The position numbers and the translations under genes are program-made. A stretch of 7,833 nt of DNA, from positions 1 to 7,833 of the forward strand of contig BOBW01000077.1 of assembly GCA_026002595.1 (NCBI GenBank). The letters run 5' to 3'. The notes beneath the pieces are model-generated. The model made no database searches. It was given only the letters and a program-made list of their open reading frames with translations, and had not been told where the DNA came from. Below are positions 1-6,033 of this stretch, in pieces. The stretch's first letter is position 1. Each line of letters opens with the position of its first letter. Source of the stretch: Spirochaetia bacterium (GTDB lineage: Bacteria; Spirochaetota; Spirochaetia; Treponematales; Breznakiellaceae).

Positions 1-292
1 TATTCCTTCTGGTGTCCTGTATATATTGTATTGATATTAATTTGTTATCATTTAATATTTTATAATAGATTTTCCATGGTTTTACATTTATTTCGTAAAT
101 ATCATTAATACCAATTTCTGATAATTCTTGTGATTTTCTGGTGGTAACTCTCTCAGATTTTAACAATTCAATTTTACCTATTATTTCATCATATACTTTA
201 TGTGCATTAATTGGCCCGGACTTTTCTATAATATATTTTAAAATATCATCAAAGGCATTTTCTCCATGCTTTGCCCAAATAATTTCTCTCAT
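1..292 (-). CDS. Type II toxin, ParE/RelE-like (3' end cut by window edge)
   Basis: The minus strand reads as 97 codons from ATG at 292 with no stop before the window ends, so the last few residues are missing. The protein begins MREIIWAKHGENAFDDILKY and later has IYEINVKPWKIYYKI and SIQYIQDTRRN. This pattern fits the ParE/RelE family: an N-terminal helix pair with a WxxxA-like start, a central segment where a short strand leads into an aromatic-rich strand (W73, Y76, Y77), and a final strand ending in basic residues. ParE-type proteins are usually 90-105 residues, so little is lost. RelE-type members cleave mRNA on the ribosome and ParE-type members poison gyrase; the sequence does not say which applies here. 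The start lies one base after the antitoxin stop (TAA-A-ATG), the classic antitoxin-first arrangement with coupled translation. Base composition is far more AT-rich than the central operon, suggesting separate acquisition. Confidence 0.8.
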   Translation of the reverse strand, partial: MREIIWAKHGENAFDDILKYIIEKSGPINAHKVYDEIIGKIELLKSERVTTRKSQELSEIGINDIYEINVKPWKIYYKILNDNKLISIQYIQDTRRN

Positions 293-293
293 T

Positions 294-572
294 TTATTTT
301 CCACCCAATGTTTTTTCAAAACGTTTTTTTGCATTTTCATGGGTTACAACATTACCATTTTTTAAATCAATTTCACTAAAACTCAATAATTTTGCCAAAT
401 TGATGGCATTTAATGTCCTTTGATAACTATCAATATCTATAATTACCGCCTTTGCCTCGCCATTTTGAGTTATTACTATGGGAGACTTTGTTTCTCCCAC
501 AGTCTTAACAACTTCTGTTGTATGTGCCTTTACATAAGAAATCGGCTTAATATTTTGGACTAAATCTATCAT
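294..572 (-). CDS. Phd/YefM-like antitoxin
   Basis: A 92-residue protein, MIDLVQNIKPISYVKAH..., with the family core SPIVITQNGEAKAVIIDIDSYQ at about residues 29-50. The family normally reads 'PVVITRNGKPVAVLVSPEDYE'. Phd/YefM antitoxins dimerise and bind DNA through the N-terminal domain and neutralise the partner toxin with a flexible C-terminal tail, here about residues 60-92 and rich in K, E and N. I chose the ATG at 572 rather than the longer frame from 605 because GAGG lies six bases upstream of it, and because the extra eleven residues (MLYYIMYKRYI) would overlap the promoter and are not family-like. It forms a two-gene operon with the downstream toxin. Autorepression is expected for the family, and a promoter with duplicated 9-mers immediately upstream fits that. 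Confidence 0.85.
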   Translation of the reverse strand: MIDLVQNIKPISYVKAHTTEVVKTVGETKSPIVITQNGEAKAVIIDIDSYQRTLNAINLAKLLSFSEIDLKNGNVVTHENAKKRFEKTLGGK

Positions 573-596
573 AATATACCTCTTGTACATAATATA
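570..596 (-). repeat. Duplicated 9-mer TATATTATG, candidate antitoxin operator
   Basis: The 9-mer TATATTATG occurs at 588-596, covering the -10 element, and again at 570-578, covering the antitoxin start codon. The start-to-start spacing is 18 bp. Repeated short sites over the promoter are usual for Phd/YefM autoregulation, where antitoxin dimers or toxin-antitoxin complexes bind in tandem. Because the sequence is AT-rich, chance repetition is possible. Confidence 0.35.
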
Positions 597-619
597 ATAC
601 AACATTTTGGCTTAGTCAA
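591..619 (-). promoter_or_regulatory. Sigma70-type promoter of the toxin-antitoxin operon
   Basis: On the minus strand, TTGACT (614-619) is followed by exactly 17 bases and then TATATT (591-596). Each hexamer is one mismatch from consensus. The predicted start of transcription, near 584, gives a leader of about a dozen bases that carries the GAGG ribosome binding site. No other good pair is visible upstream of the antitoxin. The assignment is by pattern only. Confidence 0.65.
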
Positions 620-620
620 T

Positions 621-750
621 ACTTTAAGGAAAACCGAAGAATAATGAACCACGGACGGCACGGACTTTTGCTTTGGTTTCCTGCCTTTTTGTCCGTGTTG
701 TTAGTGTGGTGCTGCCCGTAGGGCAGCTTGTGGTTAAATTCTTCTTAAGT
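621..750. repeat. Imperfect palindromic intergenic element (MITE-like or structured repeat)
   Basis: The ends are inverted copies of each other. ACTTTAAG (621-628) faces CTTAAGT (744-750); GAAGAAT (636-642) faces ATTCTTC (738-744); AACCAC (647-652) faces GTGGTT (730-735). Inside, CACGGAC (659-665) faces GTCCGTG (691-697), a second CACGGAC lies at 650-656, and a perfect 7-bp stem with a 3-base loop, GCTGCCC-GTA-GGGCAGC, lies at 711-727. No reading frame is convincing here. The nested symmetry suggests a non-coding palindromic repeat that could be mobile or could fold as RNA. The hairpin at 711-727 is not followed by a T tract on either strand, so it is not a standard terminator. The rest of the gap, 751-821, shows only a 10-bp palindrome, CTGGTACCAG, at 766-775. 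Confidence 0.5.
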
Positions 751-821
751 ATATACATATGGTGCCTGGTACCAGCCGCTGCCTATGGGACCGGTAAAAG
801 CCATTGCCGGGCCTAGAGACA

Positions 822-1742
822 CTAGAGCTTTTCGATGTCTTCGGGGGAAAGGCCGGTATATTTCTGAATTTTTTCGAGGGGAAGACTATCGGCCTTCATT
901 TTCCGGGCATCTTCCATATGTGCAGCCTTCCCGGCAGCGTATATCCCGGAACTGTAGTCCATGGCCGCCTTCTCCCGGAATAAGGCCCGCGCCCACTTCT
1001 CCTGATCTCGGCTGATCCTCGCCAATGCCCGATCTGCCATCATAATTCCTTCCTCCTGTTTGCAGAGCTCCTCTATCAACGGCTCCATCTTTTCGCTGCG
1101 TTTATATCTAAAGTATATACACCATTTCAGCTCAGAAGGCAAGTTTCTTAAGTCCTCTGTCCCCTCAAGGTATTTTTGTACCATCTTTTCCGGCTTCGGC
1201 ATTTCATACAGGATGATTTCAAGGCCGTTGGATAATTTGTCGTGCTCTCTCTCCTCCATGGTGAAGTAGCGCCGGGGCACCTTATCACTTTCGGGGAATA
1301 ATTCACAGTTGAGGAAAAAGATCTGATAGACCCGTTTGGCCTCTTCATATTTCCCGCCCCGTTTCATCTGACCCGCAAGGAGTTTTGCCCCCAAGAGCAA
1401 AGCCCGCGCCTTGAGATCGTCATCAGTCTTTTTTACTTGAATCTCCAAATCCGCCTATTCCCCGTCATTGAAAGTGGCGTGGATGTCCAGCCGGACGGTC
1501 TTCCCGGTCAAATACTCGGGAAGGATTTCATTATTCTGTACCTGCACGTTCTTGACAGCGCGGTGGGTACAGTCCGAAAGGAGAAGCCGCAGGGCTTCCC
1601 GTGAGTCCTCGTCATCGGCGGTAAAGAGGATTTTGAACACGATGTCCGACATTACATCCAGGATTTTGCCTGCAGCGGCATACTCCCGCGCCTGACGCCT
1701 GATGGCTCCCCATGATAAGGGAGACTTAAGTGATATTTTCAT
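822..1742 (-). pseudogene. Rpn/PDDEXK_2 family nuclease-transposase, disrupted by an in-frame TAG
   Basis: Two ORFs in the same frame make one family-length protein of about 306 residues. The first part (1742-1455, 95 residues) has the N-terminal ILDVMSDIVFKILF segment and VRLDIHATFNDGE, which carries the catalytic Asp of the PD-(D/E)XK fold. A TAG at 1457-1455 follows. After two more codons the frame continues with LEIQVKKTDDD, the conserved E-x-Q, then a long helical region and the usual C-terminal tail (SLPLEKIQKYTGLSPEDIEKL). The family (recombination-promoting nuclease Rpn, annotated as transposase) cuts DNA and is common in multiple copies. The stop separates the two catalytic halves, so the gene should be inactive unless TAG is read through or suppressed; a single AAG-to-TAG change would explain it. 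A TTG at 1448 could restart translation but would lack the catalytic Asp. No clear ribosome binding site precedes 1742. Confidence 0.8.
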
Positions 1743-1783
1743 ATGCTATATAGGGCACTCGCATGGATGGTGGATCGATTTAG

Positions 1784-1807
1784 CGCTTCATTGACGCCCC
1801 CATTCAT
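1784..1807 (+). repeat. Direct repeat, copy 1 (CGCTTCATTGACGCCCC + C + ATTCAT)
   Basis: The first 17 bases are identical to 3692-3708 in the same orientation. After one extra C, six more bases (ATTCAT) match 3709-3714. This copy lies upstream of the broken nuclease gene. On the minus strand it falls inside a 22-codon frame (1807-1739) whose TGA overlaps the nuclease ATG. With its partner it brackets the binding-protein gene and its terminator. Confidence 0.75.
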
Positions 1808-1839
1808 AATTAGTGCTGTTCTTTGGTTTTGTGTGTCGA

Positions 1840-1857
1840 ATAATTGTCTGCAATTAT
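1840..1857. repeat. Short perfect inverted repeat ATAATTG-TCTG-CAATTAT
   Basis: Seven bases repeat in inverted orientation around a 4-base spacer. It lies in the AT-rich non-coding stretch between the nuclease pseudogene and the binding-protein terminator. It could be a protein-binding site or a weak hairpin; there is no T tract and no nearby promoter that I can define. The remainder of 1743-1969 shows no gene I can support. Confidence 0.3.
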
Positions 1858-1970
1858 GTGCAAGACTTTCACTTTTTCGCATCTTTTATCTATCTTTTTT
1901 TAAAATGCTATGTACTCCTACATTCTCCTATAACGTTACCGGTTAAAACATCAAGCGCCGCGGCAAACAC

Positions 1971-1999
1971 AAAAAGGGGCTGCCCTTTTGGACAGCCCC
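1971..1999 (-). terminator. Intrinsic terminator of the binding-protein gene
   Basis: Read on the minus strand, GGGGCTGTCC (1999-1990), an AAAA loop and GGGCAGCCCC (1985-1976) form a 10-bp stem with a single G-T wobble. It is followed directly by TTTTT (1975-1971) and further T-rich sequence. The hairpin begins 21 bases after the stop codon at 2020. This is a textbook Rho-independent terminator and ends a monocistronic transcript. Confidence 0.92.
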
Positions 2000-2019
2000 T
2001 TCATTAAACGTTACGCATA

Positions 2020-3606
2020 TTAGGGCGCGATATACTTCGCCGCCCGCTCGTCCCTGATAATCTGGGCACCCGAAGCAAGCCAGTCGGCAATGCCGGCGTC
2101 CCATACCCGGTCGAAGTTCGCAATCGGCGCAGTGATCGCGCCGGCCATAAGGACATCCCCCTTGTCAACCAGGGTTTGCGAATAGGGGCCTGCAGCGGTC
2201 AGGGTAACCGGAATGACCACGCCGGGCTTGGCATTCTTCATCGCCATATCGTAGGCGGCAACGATAAGTTCAGGTTCCGCAGTATACGAATTGGCCAGGG
2301 CCTTTGCGGTCAGTTCCGGGTCCTTCAGATCAAGGCCGTTGATATGCATGGTATAGTCAATATTCTGAGGCCCATTCTGAATCCACAAGCCCGCGGCGGA
2401 CTTGAGTTTGGGGATACCATCTTCCATATCATGGACAATGCCCTCCGGACCTATCTGCAGGAAATTGTAGTTTTCAAAGCGGGCCAGCCAGTTGATATAA
2501 CGGACAGCCGCCTCGGGCTCCTTGCTCGCGGCAGGAACAAAATAAAAAATCCCCGCCGCATCATAGGCGCCTTTGCTGGTTATGCCCTTTGAATTGGTAA
2601 AGGGATCGCAGGGAACCAACTCGGCGGTGGGTACATTTTTCTTAAGATCCCGCCATACGCCGGGGTTGTCCCGGTAAACCTGGTCCCAGTTATTGATATA
2701 GGCGCCCACCACGCCGGTCTTAACGAGGTTATCGCTGGGTTCATCGCCGATGTAGAGGGGGAAGTCCCGGTCAACGAGACCCTCATTGTACATCTTATTG
2801 AGAAAGCGGACTCCTTCCTTGTAGCCGGGGAGCAGGTAATTTCGGCCCACCACGTCATTTACCCAGAGTTCCTTATCGCTCAGATTGGGATCGATGAAAG
2901 AATTCAGCATGACCCCCGCCCGCCAGTACACATTCCTGCCGAGGGTAAAGGGAACTACCTTGGCCGTACCGACCCCACCGGGATCGCGCTGTTTAAAGGC
3001 CACCATGGCTTCGTAGAACTGCTGGGTAGTTTTAGGCAGGGGAAGTCCCAGCTTATCCAGCCAGTCCTTGCGGATAAAGGTCCCAAACAGGGCTGTGTTC
3101 ATCCGGCGGGCGGGAAGGGAGTAAAGGGAACCGTCGGATTCAGCCATGCGGCGGATAAAATCCCGGCCCGGCAGGGCCTGATCCGGCCCCAGGAAATTCT
3201 TTAAGTCCACCAGGAGGGTATCCACATAGGGTTCCAGATTAAGAACCCCGCCCAGATCGCGGTATTGCCCGATAAGCTCTGAGCTGTAGGTCATACAGAC
3301 ATCCGGCTGGGTGCCGGCGGCGATCAGGTTATTCAGCGCCGTATCACGGGTAGCCCGTGGGATGGGGATAAAGGTTACCTTGATGTTCTCATCTTTCAGT
3401 ACTTTTTCCTTAATCCAGGCAGTCCAGTTATTGTTGGTAGGATCGGAACGGCCGCCGTCGGTACCGCGGTCGAAGACCATCACGGTGATTTCTCTGGTCT
3501 GGCCGTTTCCCCCGGTCGCTTCCGCTTTTGAATCCTTGCCGCCGCCGGCAAAAGCCAGAGCAGCTGCAGCCATCATAACAAACAGAATCATTAGGATTTT
3601 TTTCAT
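2020..3606 (-). CDS. Periplasmic sugar-type ABC solute-binding protein (family 1, LplA-like)
   Basis: A 528-residue protein. MKKILMILFVMMAAAALAFA is a signal peptide with likely cleavage A20|G21. There is no lipobox cysteine, so release to the periplasm by signal peptidase I is more likely than lipidation. The mature protein opens with a strand (EITVMVFDRGTDGG) and then follows the two-lobed plan of long family 1 binding proteins: AAGTQPDVCMTYSSELIGQY near residues 92-111, an aromatic-rich middle, and PAASKEPEAAVRYINWLARF in the hinge region of the second lobe. LplA-type proteins of about 500-550 residues deliver oligosaccharides or sugar derivatives to two-permease importers. No permease or ATPase is next to it, so it must borrow a transporter encoded elsewhere. 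I chose the ATG at 3606 because GGAG lies five bases upstream and the signal peptide starts there; a longer frame to 3681 adds a non-signal leader. It is transcribed divergently from the dehydrogenase operon, which suggests a shared substrate. Confidence 0.88.
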   Translation of the reverse strand: MKKILMILFVMMAAAALAFAGGGKDSKAEATGGNGQTREITVMVFDRGTDGGRSDPTNNNWTAWIKEKVLKDENIKVTFIPIPRATRDTALNNLIAAGTQPDVCMTYSSELIGQYRDLGGVLNLEPYVDTLLVDLKNFLGPDQALPGRDFIRRMAESDGSLYSLPARRMNTALFGTFIRKDWLDKLGLPLPKTTQQFYEAMVAFKQRDPGGVGTAKVVPFTLGRNVYWRAGVMLNSFIDPNLSDKELWVNDVVGRNYLLPGYKEGVRFLNKMYNEGLVDRDFPLYIGDEPSDNLVKTGVVGAYINNWDQVYRDNPGVWRDLKKNVPTAELVPCDPFTNSKGITSKGAYDAAGIFYFVPAASKEPEAAVRYINWLARFENYNFLQIGPEGIVHDMEDGIPKLKSAAGLWIQNGPQNIDYTMHINGLDLKDPELTAKALANSYTAEPELIVAAYDMAMKNAKPGVVIPVTLTAAGPYSQTLVDKGDVLMAGAITAPIANFDRVWDAGIADWLASGAQIIRDERAAKYIAP

Positions 3607-3625
3607 ACATTCTCCATATCTTAAA

Positions 3626-3654
3626 ATGCTTGCATATTTGTATAATAATGTCAA
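3626..3654 (-). promoter_or_regulatory. Candidate promoter of the binding-protein gene, overlapping a palindrome
   Basis: On the minus strand a perfect TTGACA (3649-3654) is followed after 17 bases by AAGCAT (3626-3631), a weak -10 with three matches. The palindrome ATGC-TT-GCAT (3626-3635) lies directly over the -10 position. A poor -10 covered by a symmetric site could indicate regulated rather than constitutive expression, but the -10 assignment is uncertain. Confidence 0.3.
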
Positions 3655-3673
3655 TAAAAAATCCTTAAATTTA

Positions 3674-3683
3674 AAATGCATTT
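3674..3683. promoter_or_regulatory. Palindrome AAATGCATTT, candidate operator
   Basis: A perfect 10-bp palindrome lies in the divergent intergenic region. It is preceded by TTA, so TTAAAATGC is read at 3671-3679, exactly as at 3621-3629, 50 bp away, where that copy leads into the ATGC-TT-GCAT palindrome. Two related symmetric sites about five helical turns apart, between divergent promoters, would suit a repressor or activator that controls both directions. AT-rich background makes this only a suggestion. Confidence 0.25.
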
Positions 3684-3691
3684 CTTATTAT

Positions 3692-3714
3692 CGCTTCATT
3701 GACGCCCCATTCAT
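3692..3714 (+). repeat. Direct repeat, copy 2 (CGCTTCATTGACGCCCC + ATTCAT)
   Basis: This is the partner of the copy at 1784-1807, same orientation, differing by one missing C. Here it supplies the -35 hexamer TTGACG of the candidate operon promoter. It is the right-hand boundary of the segment that holds the binding-protein gene. Confidence 0.75.
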
Positions 3715-3727
3715 TGTATGGTAGTAT
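3699..3727 (+). promoter_or_regulatory. Candidate promoter of the dehydrogenase-VOC operon
   Basis: TTGACG (3699-3704) and TAGTAT (3722-3727) are separated by 17 bases. The first hexamer is one mismatch from consensus and the second has four matches. Transcription would start near 3734, leaving a very short leader in which AAGGAG (3735-3740) sits five bases before the ATG at 3746. The hexamers are reasonable, but the short leader lowers confidence. Confidence 0.4.
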
Positions 3728-3745
3728 GTCTTTAAAGGAGAAATC

Positions 3746-4921
3746 ATGTTAAACATTGCGATTATTGGTACGGGAAATATTTCCCGCATGCATTTGGAAG
3801 CCTATCTTGCTTTCCCTGAACGGTGCGCCATCACCCACCTGGTCGATATATACCCCGAAAAAGCGGAGCAGAAAAAGCAGGAGAATAAGCTCGTCAACGC
3901 GAAGGTGTTTTCATCCCACAAGGATATTCTGAATGATCCTTCCATTGATCTCGTAAGTATCTGCACCCCGCCCTATGTTCACGCGGAAATCGCCATTGAT
4001 TTCCTCAAGGCGGGCAAGAACGTCATCGTTGAAAAGCCCATGGCCGCTTCCCTGGAGGAATGTGACGCCATGATCAAGGCCGCAAAGGAAAGCGGCAAGA
4101 TTTTTTCCCCCATTGCCCAGAACCGGTTCCGGGACCCCATTACGAACCTTAAAAAGACCCTTGACAGCGGCAAGATCGGCAAGGTGGTCCATGCCCAGAT
4201 TGATTCATTCTGGTGGCGGGGCCATTCCTACTACGATCTCTGGTGGCGGGGCACCTGGGAAAAGGAAGGGGGCGGCTGCACCCTGAACCACGCGGTGCAC
4301 CACATCGACATGCTGGGGTGGATGCTTGGCCGGCCCTCAAAAGTAAGCGCCATGATCAGCAATGCCGCCCACGATAACGCCGAGGTAGAGGACATCTCCG
4401 TGGCGGTGATGCAGTACGGCGGCGGGGCCTGCGCAAAGGGCGCATTAGCCCAGGTTACCAGTTCCGTCATACACCACGGTGAGGAGCAGCAGGTTATCTT
4501 TCAAGGGGAAAAGGCCCGGATATCCGCGCCCTGGAAGGTCTACGCATCCACCCCTAGGCCCAACGGCTTCCCCATTGAGAACACGGATCTGGAAAAGGAA
4601 CTTACCGACTACTACGAAGCCCTGCCCCATCTCCCCTACAGCGGCCATACCGGGCAGATCGATAATGTGATGAAGGCCGTAGAAACCAACAGTGACTTCC
4701 TTATCAAGGGAGAAGACGGCCGGCTGACCATTGAGCTGATCACCGCCATCTTCAAGGCCGGTTCTGAAGGGAAAACCATTGATCTCCCCCTTAAAAAGGA
4801 AGATCCCTTCTACACCGTCCAGGGGATTATGGCAAATGTACCTCATTTCTACAAAAAATCCGCCTCGGTGCAGGAATTCTCCGGTGACATAACCGTGGGA
4901 AGCGATTATAAAAAGAAGTAA
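3746..4921 (+). CDS. Gfo/Idh/MocA family NAD-dependent oxidoreductase (first)
   Basis: A 391-residue cytoplasmic dehydrogenase of the usual family length. Residues 1-125 form the Rossmann domain: IAIIGTGNISRMH (G8, G10, H16) binds the dinucleotide, D34 after the second strand favours NAD over NADP, and VEKPMA (E96-K97-P98) holds the conserved catalytic Lys97. The C-terminal sheet domain carries WWRGHSYYD, WRGTW and GGGCTLNHAVHHID, giving the second catalytic motif N181-x3-H185 and D188. Family members oxidise a hydroxyl of sugars, inositols, sugar acids or glycosides to a ketone. Substrate is not readable from these motifs. The start follows AAGGAG by five bases. It is the first gene of a four-gene operon, 14 nt ahead of a second, very different family member, and is divergent from a sugar-type binding protein. 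Confidence 0.9.
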   Translation: MLNIAIIGTGNISRMHLEAYLAFPERCAITHLVDIYPEKAEQKKQENKLVNAKVFSSHKDILNDPSIDLVSICTPPYVHAEIAIDFLKAGKNVIVEKPMAASLEECDAMIKAAKESGKIFSPIAQNRFRDPITNLKKTLDSGKIGKVVHAQIDSFWWRGHSYYDLWWRGTWEKEGGGCTLNHAVHHIDMLGWMLGRPSKVSAMISNAAHDNAEVEDISVAVMQYGGGACAKGALAQVTSSVIHHGEEQQVIFQGEKARISAPWKVYASTPRPNGFPIENTDLEKELTDYYEALPHLPYSGHTGQIDNVMKAVETNSDFLIKGEDGRLTIELITAIFKAGSEGKTIDLPLKKEDPFYTVQGIMANVPHFYKKSASVQEFSGDITVGSDYKKK

Positions 4922-4935
4922 CAAGGAGCGATGAT

Positions 4936-6024
4936 ATGGCAAATGCGTCTGACGGAATGAATTACGCGCCCAAGGGCAAACCGAATGCGGTGGTTAAAAA
5001 GGGTGAGTTTATCTTTGCGGCCATTGCCCTGGATCACGGGCACATTTACGGCATGTGCAACGGCCTTACCGAGGCCGGGGCCGTTCTCAAAAGCGTCTAT
5101 GACCCGGACCCCAAAAAGGTGGAAGCCTTCTGCGCAAAATTCCCCGGCGTCAAGGCGGCCCGCAGTGAAGACGAAATTTTGAATGACCCGGAAGTGAAGC
5201 TCGTGGCCGGGGCGGCGATCACCTCCGAGCGCTGCGCCCTGGGTCTGCGGGCCATGTCTGCGGGGAAGGATTACTTTACCGACAAGGCCCCCCTTACCAG
5301 CCTGACCCAGCTTGAAGCGGCAAAGGCCAAGGTAAAGGAAACAAGCAAAAAGTACATGTGCTACTACAGCGAGCGGCTCCACGTGGAAAGCGCTGTTTTT
5401 GCGGGGGAACTTATCGCACAGGGGGCCATCGGCAGGGTGATCCAGGTGCTGGGTATGGGGCCCCACCGCGTGGGCGCTCCCTCGTCCCGGCCCGATTGGT
5501 TTTATAAGAAGGCCCAGTATGGCGGCATCCTCTGCGACATCGGCAGCCATCAGATTGAGCAGTTCCTGTTCTACGCCGGGGTGAAGGACGCCACGGTGCT
5601 CAGCAGCAAGATCGGCAACTACAATCATCCCGACTATCCTGAACTAGACGACTTCGGCGATGCCACCCTGGTCGGGGACAACGGCGCCACCCAGTATTTC
5701 CGGGTGGACTGGTTTACCCCCGACGGGCTCCAGACCTGGGGGGACGGCCGATCCTTCATCCTGGGAACCGAAGGCTATATTGAACAGCGCAAATACGTAA
5801 ATGTAGGGATCAAAGATTCGGGCGGCGGCCACCTGTTTCTGGCCAACCAGAAGGGGGAAACCTATTACAACGTGTCCGGCAAGGTGGGCTACCCCTACTT
5901 CGGCCAGCTCATCCTGGACTGCCTTAACCGCACGGAAAACGCCATGACGCAGGAACACTGTTTTAAGGCGGCGGAACTTTCGGTAAAGGCCCAGATGCAG
6001 GCGATCAACGTTACGGAAAAATAA
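4936..6024 (+). CDS. Gfo/Idh/MocA-like oxidoreductase (second, with variant cofactor loop)
   Basis: A 362-residue protein with the family layout but altered motifs. About 22 residues precede the first strand. Instead of G-x-G-x-x-G the loop reads AAIALDHGHIYGMCNGL (residues 28-44), with D33-H34-G35-H36. VYDPD (D56) suits NAD. The usual E-K-P is D116-K117-A118-P119. The catalytic domain reads GGILCDIGSHQIE, giving D201-x3-H205 with E208 replacing the usual second Asp. Related proteins with a 'DHxHIYG' loop are, as I recall, a recognised minority branch of the family, so loss of the glycine motif need not mean loss of activity. Start: AAGGAG (4923-4928) is seven bases before the ATG at 4936; the ATG at 4931 is out of frame and only two bases away. 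It follows the first oxidoreductase by 14 nt, so the two probably act on the same compound or consecutive intermediates. Confidence 0.82.
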   Translation: MANASDGMNYAPKGKPNAVVKKGEFIFAAIALDHGHIYGMCNGLTEAGAVLKSVYDPDPKKVEAFCAKFPGVKAARSEDEILNDPEVKLVAGAAITSERCALGLRAMSAGKDYFTDKAPLTSLTQLEAAKAKVKETSKKYMCYYSERLHVESAVFAGELIAQGAIGRVIQVLGMGPHRVGAPSSRPDWFYKKAQYGGILCDIGSHQIEQFLFYAGVKDATVLSSKIGNYNHPDYPELDDFGDATLVGDNGATQYFRVDWFTPDGLQTWGDGRSFILGTEGYIEQRKYVNVGIKDSGGGHLFLANQKGETYYNVSGKVGYPYFGQLILDCLNRTENAMTQEHCFKAAELSVKAQMQAINVTEK

Positions 6025-6033
6025 GGAGTCAGT

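Noticed and set aside
141..365. Plus-strand frame of 74 codons across the toxin-antitoxin junction
   Set aside because: It is antisense to two family-recognisable minus-strand genes, and its I/F/S-rich composition reflects AT-rich DNA.
711..727. GCTGCCC-GTA-GGGCAGC hairpin as a transcription terminator
   Set aside because: There is no T tract on either strand after the stem, and no upstream plus-strand gene to end.
2176..2592. Plus-strand frame of 138 codons inside the binding-protein gene
   Set aside because: It is the shadow of a well-supported minus-strand coding sequence; its translation looks like low-quality reverse-complement protein.
3607..3681. N-terminal extension of the binding protein (start at 3681)
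   Set aside because: The extra 25 residues precede a typical signal peptide, and the internal ATG at 3606 has a well-spaced GGAG; the extension also covers the candidate promoter.
4209..4252. 14-bp direct repeat TCTGGTGGCGGGGC, 30 bp apart
   Set aside because: It encodes two W-W-R-G segments that correspond to separate conserved tryptophan/arginine positions of the dehydrogenase family (WWRxxSYYD and WRGTW), so codon choice explains it.
4906..5628. Long antisense frame (240 codons) opposite the second oxidoreductase
   Set aside because: It mirrors codon bias of a clear Gfo/Idh/MocA gene, has no family-like motifs and no ribosome binding site; the same holds for the antisense frames at 4445-4942, 5644-6054 and 6352-6840.
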